Origin: CAYTCZ01 sp964436315
GTDB lineage: Bacteria > Actinomycetota > Thermoleophilia > Gaiellales > Gaiellaceae
DNA length: 11,343 nucleotides
Reading direction: 5' to 3'
Assembly: GCA_964436315.1 (NCBI GenBank)
Contig: CAYTCZ010000123.1
Span: 1-11,343, forward strand
The notes beneath the pieces are model-generated. The model saw nothing but the letters and a program-made list of their open reading frames with translations, made no database searches and was not told where the DNA came from. Made by a program: the position numbers and the translations under genes. Shown here one piece after another: positions 1 through 9,300 of this stretch (its first letter is position 1; each line of letters begins with the position of its first letter).

Positions 1-1
1 G

Positions 2-1699
2 CTGGGCAGGGCGCGCGTCGGGGCCGGTGAAGCCATTGAAGAAGACGCCGGCCGCGGGGCCACCGTCAGCAGTGCGATACCGCGCGGGGTCGGTGACGAC
101 GAGGTCGGGGAGCCCGTCGGTGTTCACGTCGAACAGGTCGGCGCGGGCCGCGTCGGCACTCACGGTCGGTGAGCCGGGGATGTCGCGTACTGTGGCGTCG
201 ACCCCACCGAAGCCGGCGATGGGGCCCATCGGCGGCTCGGTGTAGCCGAAGGTCATCGCGGGCAAGGTCCGACCGAATACGGCGGCTGGAACACTGCCTT
301 CGGGTCGCAGCTCGAAGACGCGACGCTCACCGTTGCCCGAGCCCACGGAGACGTCGGGGCGACCCTCGACCTGCACTGAGCTCAACAAGCTGTGGAAGCT
401 GGTGGCGCTGTCCTCGTAGGTCAGCCGGTAGCGGCGAACGAAGTAGCGGAGTCCGACGGTCTCTTCGGCCGCGTACACCCAGACTCGCGAGAGTCGCTGG
501 TCCTCGGAGATGCCCCATCCGCTGGTGTAGCTCGTGAAGACGTCGTCGCGACCCTCGTAGGTCAGCTCGACGTGGACCCCATAGTCGGCAACCGACTCGG
601 TGCAGCCGCGCTGCGCATCGGCCACCGCCTCGAGGTCCGAGCCGCTCACGGCGCAGGTCGCGGGGCTGATGTAGTAGATGTCGCTCAGGTAGTGCTGGCG
701 ACCAAGACTACGCTCGTACTGGTAGTAGACCGTGGACCCGTTCGCGTCGCTCATGCGCGTGAGGTGCCACGCGTAGACGCGCGACCCTGGGTCGGTCGTC
801 TCGGTCTTCAGCGCGCTGCGGTCATCGAGGTCGAAGGGCCCTTCTCCGGTGGGGAGGAGACCGAAGTCGAACCGCGTTCCGTCCTTCCCCTGCACCACCC
901 AACGGGGCGTGCCCATCTCCGGGCTCCGGAAGAAGCGCATGAAGCCGCCCTCGACGCGCGCGCGGTATTGCTGCCAGCCCTCGACGTCCGCCGGGACGCG
1001 AGCCGCCTCGGTTTCGTCGTAGAGCCCCGATGCATCGACCGCCGCCGCGCGACGACTGTCGACCGGCACCAGCTCCTGGCCGCCGTTGTAGAAGAAGCGG
1101 TCTTCCTCCTCGTGCCAGAGGGCGTCGTCGACGTAGCGCGGAAGCCCCCGGTCGGACTGGCGAAGGATGAAGGGGGCACCAAGGTTCCAGCCGAAGCCGA
1201 CGCAGGAGTTGCCGCCCGTCGAGGCGTAGCTGAGACCGAGGCTCGGCTGAACGCCGTTGCGACCGGCCGGGAGCGCGATCGGTACGCTGAAGGTCGCGGT
1301 GCCACTCGAGAGCACCGGGGCGAAGCTCTCGCCCATGCCTTCTACGGAGCCTTCGGCGTTGGGCAGCGAGATACGGTTGGGCGTGACCGCACTCTTGGCC
1401 TCACCAATGGGCAGGGTTGCCGGCTCCGCGCCAGGTGGCGGTGCCTCACCAGCGCCACCCGCGTTCCGAATGGCCTCGGCAGCCTCCGGGTCGATCGCAT
1501 CGAGCTCCGCCTCGGTGAATGCGTCCTGGGGAGCGATGTCCTCGGCAATGTCCTCGCTCAGCGGGACGTCGGAGTAATCGACCCAGTCGCCCGCCGGAAC
1601 GTCCTGCCCTCGCGCTGCGTAGGGCGTGCCCAGCGTCAGGAAGACGATGGGTCCGAGGAGTGCGGCGACGTGCGGCGCCAGGCGGCGGAACTGCTTCAT
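2..1699 (-). CDS. SpvB/TcB-like secreted toxin subunit, N-terminal part (cut by the window edge)
   Basis: 566 residues are visible; the frame is open through the left edge. The N-terminus MKQFRRLAPHVAALLGPIVF has a charged start and a hydrophobic core, with A-R-G|Q near residue 31 as a plausible signal peptidase site; there is no lipobox. An acidic Ala/Pro-rich linker runs to about 108. The SpvB domain starts near 109: ISLPNAEGSVEGMGESFAPV, then FSVPIALPAGRNGVQPSLGL, SYASTGGN(164), VGFGWNLG (about 167-174) and GLPRY (185). These are the family hallmarks: LP, GxGE-F, a P-x-GR step, LSY-S, GNxxxGxGW, GxPRY. At 524-532 DVNTDGLPD is a D-x-N-x-D-G loop of the FG-GAP/VCBS type found in the TcB mid region. 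TcB usually has about 1,450 residues, so more than half lies off-window and may continue into Rhs repeats or TcC. TcB caps the TcA pore and, with TcC, forms a cocoon around the toxic C-terminus. Free-standing secreted SpvB/Rhs proteins are an alternative. Confidence 0.88.
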   Translation of the reverse strand, partial: MKQFRRLAPHVAALLGPIVFLTLGTPYAARGQDVPAGDWVDYSDVPLSEDIAEDIAPQDAFTEAELDAIDPEAAEAIRNAGGAGEAPPPGAEPATLPIGEAKSAVTPNRISLPNAEGSVEGMGESFAPVLSSGTATFSVPIALPAGRNGVQPSLGLSYASTGGNSCVGFGWNLGAPFILRQSDRGLPRYVDDALWHEEEDRFFYNGGQELVPVDSRRAAAVDASGLYDETEAARVPADVEGWQQYRARVEGGFMRFFRSPEMGTPRWVVQGKDGTRFDFGLLPTGEGPFDLDDRSALKTETTDPGSRVYAWHLTRMSDANGSTVYYQYERSLGRQHYLSDIYYISPATCAVSGSDLEAVADAQRGCTESVADYGVHVELTYEGRDDVFTSYTSGWGISEDQRLSRVWVYAAEETVGLRYFVRRYRLTYEDSATSFHSLLSSVQVEGRPDVSVGSGNGERRVFELRPEGSVPAAVFGRTLPAMTFGYTEPPMGPIAGFGGVDATVRDIPGSPTVSADAARADLFDVNTDGLPDLVVTDPARYRTADGGPAAGVFFNGFTGPDARPAQ

Positions 1700-1703
1700 G
1701 GCA

Positions 1704-3323
1704 TCAGTCGGTGGGCAAGAAGTACACGGACTGGGCGCCGCGGTAGAAGCCGTCGGGTGTGGAGCGTACGAACGCGAAGTAGAGACCGCGCGGCGCGGCC
1801 GCGACCGAAAGGCTGCCCTCGACAGTCGAGAGCACGTTCATGAGATCGGCCGCCTCGGGCGGGAGAGTTCTCGTCGCAACGATGTTGGCGCCCATCACCG
1901 GATCGTTCCGGTACGCGGTGAGGAAGTGCCGCGTGACCGAGCCATCCGGTGCAGTCTCCGACGGAAGCGGGGCTGAGACGGCCTCAGTGCCCGCCACGAT
2001 GAGCATCGGCGTGGTCGGGGGTTGACCGGGCGAGACCTCGCTCGCGTATGTGCCGGCGACATCGGGGGCGCCTTCTCGTCGCCAGGTGACGAGGAATGAG
2101 CCATCGGCGGATTCCTCTGGCGGGGTCAACGGCGTGACCCATGGCATCGAGACAGGGTCTCCGGGTGCGGTGAGGTACAGTGGCTCGGCGTCGATGGGCG
2201 AGTCCCCCATGAAACGCCGGACCGCGACGCGCTCCATCGCTCCGGCTTGGTCGTCGACCCAGACAACTGCCCAGGTTGCGCCGCTCGCCACAACTCGCGC
2301 GCTTCCCTGCGGACCGTCCATCGGGATGGCCACGTCGATGTCGGCCAGATCGATGGGGCGGCCCGCGCTAGAGAACCGGCGTGCGCGAATGTGTGGCAAC
2401 ATGCCCCCGCCGAGTGGGACTTGCTCGACCCAAGTGGCGACGAAGCCGTCATCCAGGGATGCCAGATGCGGCTCGCGCGCGTAACCGGACGACGAACCAG
2501 ACACGCCCCGCTCCGCTCCGGGTGTGCCGGTGGGATCGACGACCCGGAGTGCCAGGTCTTCGGCGAGGGCGTCATAGTACGCGACCGCGAAGCCACCTCC
2601 GGCGAGACCAGCGACCGATGGTCGAGTCGCCCAGCCAACCGAGAGGTCGATGGGGCCCACCTGGTCGCCGGTGAGTCGGTCGAAGAGTCGTCCGCGGACC
2701 GCGTCGACTCCGTCATCGTTCTCGGCCCAGACCGCGAGCGCGCGGCCGGCGCCGTCGGTTGCGATCCAGGAGACCAACGGGAAGATGGCGAGATCGCGGC
2801 TGGGCACCGTGGATGCTGCGCCGATGACCTCGGTGGGCTGGCAGGTGCTCGAGCAGAGGTCGCCGTCGAACTCGTTACCGTCGTCGCAGCCTTCGCGGGC
2901 TGGCATGGGGCCAGGTTCGCGATAGCCGTCACCGCATTGTCGGCGAACACAACCTCCCGCCACGCACACTCGGTCGTCTGGCTCACCACAGGCGGTCCCA
3001 TCCGCCGCTGTACTCACCACGCACGCGCCATCCTCGCAGGAAGCGACCGTGCAAGGGTCCGTAGTCATGCAGGTGGCGGCGCAGGAAGGTCCAGCGTCGA
3101 CCTCGTGAGCCCCTCCATCCGTGTCGATTCCAAGATCAGACACGCCGGCATCCGCCGCCGCAGCGTCCGGCGCAGTGCCAACGTCCAGCGGAACGTCGGC
3201 ATCGATCGGAATGCTTCCGTCTGGGTCCGCCCCATCCGGCTCGCACGCTGGGTCACAGGCGAACAAGAGCGTCAGGAACGTGGTCGTGCGCAAGGACCGA
3301 GCGCGCCGCCGACGGGCGGCCAT
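1704..3323 (-). CDS. Lipoprotein with myxobacterial Cys-rich repeat and seven propeller-like repeats
   Basis: 539 residues. An Arg-rich start (MAARRRRARSLRTTTF) runs into the lipobox L-L-F-A-C, with Cys23 the likely lipidated residue and Asp at +2. An Asp/Ala-rich linker follows to about residue 75. Next comes a Cys-rich segment ending in CGDG(130)...CDDGN(146-150)...C near 161. This fits the Myxococcus cysteine-rich (DUF4215-type) repeat, which marks extracytoplasmic proteins in this phylum. From about 180 to the end I count seven divergent repeats with cores such as ALAVWAEND (Trp199), FAVAYYD, FVATWVEQ, WAVVWVDDQ, FLVTWRRE, FLTAYRND and YFAFVRS. Most are followed by a second strand with R-x-(F/V). 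Seven such units suggest a seven-bladed beta-propeller, by inference. No D-x-D-x-D-G metal loops are seen, so it is not a classic FG-GAP propeller. It lies between the TcA-like and TcB-like genes and ends 4 bp before the latter. I infer an accessory surface or binding component. Confidence 0.8.
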   Translation of the reverse strand: MAARRRRARSLRTTTFLTLLFACDPACEPDGADPDGSIPIDADVPLDVGTAPDAAAADAGVSDLGIDTDGGAHEVDAGPSCAATCMTTDPCTVASCEDGACVVSTAADGTACGEPDDRVCVAGGCVRRQCGDGYREPGPMPAREGCDDGNEFDGDLCSSTCQPTEVIGAASTVPSRDLAIFPLVSWIATDGAGRALAVWAENDDGVDAVRGRLFDRLTGDQVGPIDLSVGWATRPSVAGLAGGGFAVAYYDALAEDLALRVVDPTGTPGAERGVSGSSSGYAREPHLASLDDGFVATWVEQVPLGGGMLPHIRARRFSSAGRPIDLADIDVAIPMDGPQGSARVVASGATWAVVWVDDQAGAMERVAVRRFMGDSPIDAEPLYLTAPGDPVSMPWVTPLTPPEESADGSFLVTWRREGAPDVAGTYASEVSPGQPPTTPMLIVAGTEAVSAPLPSETAPDGSVTRHFLTAYRNDPVMGANIVATRTLPPEAADLMNVLSTVEGSLSVAAAPRGLYFAFVRSTPDGFYRGAQSVYFLPTD

Positions 3324-3325
3324 TA
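3321..3325 (-). other. TAATG stop/start overlap (translational coupling)
   Basis: The giant lipoprotein ends with TAA at 3325-3323, and the next gene starts with ATG at 3323-3321, sharing one base. No convincing Shine-Dalgarno sequence precedes this ATG (upstream reads GCGGTTCGAGTA). Reinitiation by ribosomes finishing the upstream gene is therefore likely, which would link synthesis of the two proteins. Confidence 0.8.
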
Positions 3326-6300
3326 CTCGAACCGCGTCCAGTATCGGTAGTTCAGCAAAACCTGGACGTCCTCGAGCCGGCTCCAGTCGAGCCCCTCAAC
3401 GTCCCAGATGCGCAGGGTGTAGTTGCCCTCGAGCGGCCTCCCGAGGAACTCGCCCCGCACGTAGCCGGACATCAAGGACTGGTCGGCGCTGGACACCGGG
3501 TTCGTGAGGAAGCGTTCGGCAGCCAACCCCTTGGCGTGCTCGATGTTGCCGACGAACAGCTGGTCCGGACGATCCGCCGGCGGGAACACCGTACCCTCGT
3601 GGTTCCGCACCCGATAGGGCCCATCGTGGCGCAAGGAATACGGAACAAAACCACTCGAGTAGCACGCATCGGGGGTTCGACTGTTCGAGCAGTCCAGCAC
3701 CCCAGTACCGACCACGTTCACCCCCAAACCGATGTGGCGGTAGTTGAAGTTCCCGAGGGCGAAGCCTCCGGAGAGGATCAAGTCACCACGCTCGATGTCG
3801 TCGAGTGTGATCCCGAAGGTGGTCTCGTAGTAGCAACGGTCCACGACACGGCCGCCCTCTCTATCGGCGCTGCAGGAAGATCCGAAGCCGTCGGGGCAGA
3901 GCTGGTCACATCCATAGCGCCAGGTCAGTCCGGTTCGGAACGCCTCTCCACGGTCGTCGCTGCAGAGGGCGATGCGCAATGCCTCCTCGTTCGTCCCGAT
4001 GAAGGCGCTGGGCGCAAACGTCATCGCTCCGTCGACACTCGGTGGCGTCTCCAGCTGAGCTGCGGCCCAAACGACAGGTTCGAGGTCCCCGGGGTCCCCT
4101 CCGGCCGCAAAGGTGAATGCAATTCGAGCGTCGGTCGTTTCAAGCATGTCGACCTCCGCAAACGCTCGGCGCCAACGGCATGCATCAACCCACGGGTCGG
4201 ACGTCGGAGCTAGGTACATGGCACCGGTCACGTCCACCGCGGGCGGATCGGAGTCCCCGCGGAGACCCACGACCTCGACCCCAAGCGATGGAGCCCCAGG
4301 CGACGCCTCACCGCACGCTTGCGAGCGGCATCGTTCGAGACAACTACAGCGGGTGTGCGCCGGATCGCAGGCCCCGTCACACTCGGTCGCGCAAGCGGCC
4401 TCCTGGGCCGCCGTTGGCAGGATCGGTTCGGCAAGCCGCTCGTACCAGGTCGCGTAGTACGTCCCGGCCACGAGAGAACCCGCCTGACTCCAGCCGGGTG
4501 CGACGCTTCGAGCTTCGGTCGGGTCGAGACCGCCGAAGCCATCGATGGGCGCCGCCGCCTGGAGCTCGAAGGCGACCGCGTCACCTCCAGGTCGAAGGAG
4601 GCCCTCCTCCTCGAAGCTCATGAAGGGTCCCTCCCTGATCGCGCCGTCGCCAGAACCGATCGTTTCACTGACAGGAAGCAGCGCGCCACAGTATTCACCC
4701 GCATCACAGGTTCGAATCCAACCTCCCACTGCTGGAGGCTCGCCGGCCGGTGGGGCAGCCAAGAAGTCGCCACTCGAAGCCAGCAGGTTCGCCTCCGGGA
4801 GGAAGCACTGGACACGTGTCTTCTGCAGGTCGTCTCGGAGAGACAGGACCACCGAATCATCGCCATCGGTGAACGGATAGCGGAAGCGATAGGACTCCAA
4901 GGTCAACTCCAGCCGGCGGACGTACTCCCCGACATAGAGGTCGTCGAACTCTGGGATTGGGAGGTCCGGATTGCGAAGGGTGTCGTAGTCGATGCCCGTC
5001 AGCGAACACACCCTGTCCGCCCATGTGGCGGGCGCCTCCACTAGGTCCAGGTCCTCACTCATCGTGGAGAGGTCGAAACCAATCCTCTGCTCGAGCGCTC
5101 GTCGTGCGATCCAGGCCATGCGGATAGCGCGGTTCTTTGCGGCCTCATAGCGGTCGGCCAGAAGGCTGTTCCGCGCGCGCAGCACCCGGTTGACGTTGTA
5201 CTCGCGACCGACGTCGTCTCGGTCGAGGCCGAGGACCCTTGCAGCCGCTCGCCGCGCCGACTCCTTGTTGCGACCGTGCTGTGCGATCAGAGAGCTCACG
5301 TTTGCTGTCGACTGGGCGAGCCCCCGCTGCGCCTCGTTCAAGCGGTCCATGGCGGCCGAGAACTGCAACAAAGCGTTCGCCAGGGTCTGCTGGCGCTCGA
5401 CATCCATGATCTGCTCGCGGAAGATCTGGGTACCGACGGCAACCGCGATCTGAGTAGCCGCAGCACCGCAGGCTGCGGCAGCACCGAAGCCACCGCTCGC
5501 GCAGTTCACGACTGCCTGTGCGATTTGCCCCACCGTCTGCAACCGAGTCAGCTTCTGTTCCAGCTGGTCAATGGTGAGCGTGCCGCGAATGATCTGCATG
5601 TTGAGCGAGAAGTCGCGAAGCACGGTGCCGATGATCCGGGTCGATGCGTGGATGTCCTCGAGTGCGCCCCGGAGCTGCGCAACGGTCTCACCCTGAACGC
5701 CGCGGTTGGCTGGGACCGTCGCAGTGACGATTCGCTCTCTCAGGTCAACGACCAGGTCGCTCGGAAGGTCGGGCAGAATGATCTGGTCAGCGATCTGCTC
5801 GATCCGAGAAGCTGCGCAATCGAGGTACCGCTCCAGTTTCACCAGGTCGGCTGCGTTCTCGATGTTCGGGAGAACGCTGAGATCGGCGGAACAGCCAGAC
5901 GGCCCCTGCTCCGACGCCAGACAAGCCAGCTCGAGAGCATCGAGAACTTCACCGTGGGTGATGTCCTGTGTTCCAACGTACTGGCCAAGCCCGGCGTCAT
6001 ATCGGCGGCGCGGACTCGCGTACTGTGGCTCACCAATCACCTCGGTGACATTCGAGAGCCGCGCATCGCGCGACCTGCTCGTTGCCTCGAGTAGCCCGCG
6101 TACCGTGTAGCTAGCGTAGGCAGGGCTGCGGCCGACTACCCCTGTCTCTGAACGGCTGAGGTCCCAAAGCAGGGTTCTCACCTGCCGTGCCTGAGACTCG
6201 TCGTCGCCGTCGAGGACCAACTCCGCAGCATCGGGCTCCGTCGGAATGAAGGGATCGGGGTTATCAGTGTCGCTCCCGAAGGGGCGATCCGCCAAGCAGA

Positions 6301-9300
6301 GCCAATCGACACCTGGTCGGCCGGGCCCGAAGTCTTCCCGTCGCAGACCATCGATGAATAGTGGTCGACGCGGTGAAACCGCCAAGACGACATCCTCGGC
6401 GTCAGGAAGCATGTCGTCGCGCTCGAGAGGTACGGAGAGGCAATACCCACCCGCGTGATCATCGACCGTCTCGAAGTGAACGACTTGGCCTAGGAAGCGA
6501 GTGTCCGCCTCGCTCAGCCCGAGGACACTACCCAACCACGATGGCGGAGTGGTCGTGTTGGCAATGGCCGATTTCGGCAGGGACTCTCTGCCACCTCGGT
6601 ACAGCTGGGGTTGGGCGCCGCTGAGCGCTGCCAACACCTCCACCGCGCGACCCAAACGCTGCCCAGCTTGAATTCGGGCGTCAGGATCTCCGGTGCAGCT
6701 TCCCGCGAAGCTCCGTTCGAGACCGCACAGCAGCGAGTACCCTGCGTCAGGTTCGGCGCCCAGACAGCCGATCCAGTCGGCGGCGCGAGAGTCCGCTTCG
6801 CACGGAAAGTTGGAAGCGGCCGGCTCATACCCGTCTCGAAAACTGCCCGTAGATAGCCAATCCTTGCCGCCACGGGTGATGCTCATGAACCCGAGGTAGT
6901 CCCCTTGGACGCGGATTGACGATGCAGCCGCCCTCGTTCCAGCCTGAGACAGCCACGACTGCGAGAGGACATTGTCCAGTACGTCGTCGCGAGTCGTGAA
7001 CAGAAAGCTCTCGGATCGGAGTCGCGCGAGGCTGTAGCAGTCCGGTGGTTCACCACCACCCACCTCGCTTGGGTCCACCAGCTGAAGTGGGGTCACACGC
7101 TCCGTTCGAAGTCCATCCAGTCCGGAGCTCGCGATCAGGTCCCCGTAGACGTCATCGCAAGTCTCCGTTCCCCGCGGCCGATGGGGGCAGGCAGGAGCAT
7201 CCTCGCACGCCTCCTCGTTGCCCGGACACTTGCATGGAGGACCACCGTCCAGCCGATAGACGCAGAGGGGATCTTGACCCAATGTCACAGACTGAACTCC
7301 CGCCGCGCCGATGCAGCGCTCGAGGCTCGCTCGGTCCGTGTCGTTGAGACTGGGCAGCGAAGCGATGGAACCCACGCAGAAGCCGTCGTCGCAGTACCTC
7401 GAGCATTCCTCGTCGGAGGCGTCATCGGGGCAGCCGTCCGTACAGTCTGCGTCACTCGAGCAAGAGACAGGCGCCACCTCTGGCATCAAGTCGGCGACGT
7501 TCACTACTCCGCCGCAAATCGTCTCGAGCTCGTCGCGTGCCTGCTCTGCGCGCTGGTCCGCGCTCAGCCCCTGCTCGATTAGCTGTTCCCCAAGGAGGTC
7601 CGCTTCGTCAGCCGCCTGTCTCGCCAGAGAGAGGAAGCGTGCGAACGACGACTCGATGTCGTCGCGACCAGTGCTGGCCTCGGTCAGCTCGTCTTCGAGG
7701 GGAAGCTCGAACTCGAACTCGAGCCCTGCGCAGCTCATGCTTGGTTCGGAGGGCTCCGGGGTCGAGGAGCCCACCGCTTCCGTGGTCTCCTCGTTGACGT
7801 CCTCTCCTACGGGAACGGTGAGGCAACGCGAAGTCTCGCCTTCGTCATCGCCTGGCTCCAGGTCAATCCCCGCTAGGTCCTCGCGAGCGGAGCCCGGGCC
7901 ATCGACACGCCGGGTGACGTAGATGCGATAGCTGGCCGCTTCGGCCACGAGGGGAGGAAGACCGTCGCTCGACAGCTCCCAGACGACCGCTCCACTTCCC
8001 AGGCCGGAGTCGCTTGCGTCATCGACCACCATAGGTGCGGTCGTGAACCGATAGTCCGCCGGATCGCAGTCCACCCCGCTGATCGCGCCGGTGGTTGCGC
8101 ATTCGAGTCCAGCGTCGCCGAGCCAGACCTCATATATCTGACTCGCTCGTTCGTCGGTCAGCCCCGGATTCACACCGTAGAGCTTCAGAAATGCGCTCGA
8201 TGGAAGCGTGATGGCTGCCGTCGTGGGTGCCGGCGGTCCGACGCAGAAGGCCAGACGCATCGGAATTTCCTCGCGGATCTGTCGGTCCGTGGCACCCGCG
8301 AGCTCTTGCGCCGCACGTTCGAGTGCGTCCCCGTGACCCGCCACCGCGCGACGAGTGGCTCCAGCAACGAAGTCGAGTGCGTTCAGATGTCCGCGATACG
8401 CGTAGGCGAAACTGGGCGCGTCCGGCTCGTAGGATGAGCGGAACTCATCGAAGTGACCTGCGCCTGCCGTCGACGCAAAGAGGAAAGCCCCCGACAAAGG
8501 CACCTGGCTCTGCAAACCGCGAATTCGCCCCGGCCGATCGGGATCGTCCACAAGGGTTCGGCCGGCGACCTCCGCGCCAGTGAGCAGCTGATCCGCGGCG
8601 CTCCGAAGGAGCGATGGGGCGAGACCCATCGTCATGATGAACTCGTCGTCGGTGGTCACCTCCGCGTCCAGGTCCTCTGCGGCCACCGGGAAGTCCTCGG
8701 TGAAGGCGGCCCGAACCCGTTGCTCGAGCATGCCGCTATTCAGCTGCTCGTCGGTCAGCCGGATATCCACGCCAAGTTGGGTCAACACGTCACGAGCGCG
8801 CCCCACTTCGGGGTCCGTGCGAGTGGTGTCAGCGATGGGCATTGCACCCGTCGGCAAAGCCGACGGCGGAACGACCGCGCCCAGCATCGTCAGCTCCCCA
8901 TCCTTCGGGGGCTCGAACAGGTTCCAGGGCACACCGGCGAGGAGACCAGCCATCTCGAGCCGGGAATCGACCGCACCGCGCCAGAGCTCGGTACGGGCGC
9001 GGGCCTCGTCGCCATCGGCGCTCAGCTTCTCTCGCGCGGCCGCGGAGATCTTTGCCCGGCTGAGGTCGACCGCCTCCTGCGATTGGTCCAGGGCCTCCTG
9101 GATTCCGGCCATCAAGACGAATCCCAGGGTGGTGAAACGGTCCTCGTCGAGCCCACCCTGCTCGCCCAAGCCACCGGCCAATACTTGCGCTGAAAGAGCC
9201 GAGGAGTCCTGACAGATGGCAGGGTCGACCGACGCCGCGCCGACCAACGCAGACCGCCTGAAATAGTCCGCGGCCAGGAGAGCCAGCGTTGCCGAATCGG

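Noticed and set aside
392..1843. Long plus-strand open frame (483 codons)
   Set aside because: It lies opposite the SpvB/TcB-like gene, has an Arg/Ala/Val-rich composition typical of antisense frames in high-GC DNA, and shows no domain signal.
1704..2800. FG-GAP/VCBS propeller in the 539-residue lipoprotein
   Set aside because: The repeats have W/Y-containing strands but no D-x-D-x-D-G metal loops, so only a general propeller-like fold is suggested.
2126..3001. Minus-strand frame of 291 codons inside the propeller lipoprotein gene
   Set aside because: Out-of-frame shadow rich in Ser, Arg and Pro, lacking the repeat pattern of the real frame.
2247..3350. Plus-strand open frame (367 codons) opposite the propeller lipoprotein gene
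   Set aside because: The minus frame has a signal sequence, a known Cys repeat and internal repeats; the plus frame has none and is an antisense shadow.
7706..7723. Three near-perfect copies of CTCGAA as a possible phase-variable repeat
   Set aside because: The unit is 6 bp, so copy changes keep the frame, and the copies simply encode an alternating Glu-Phe run in the giant lipoprotein.
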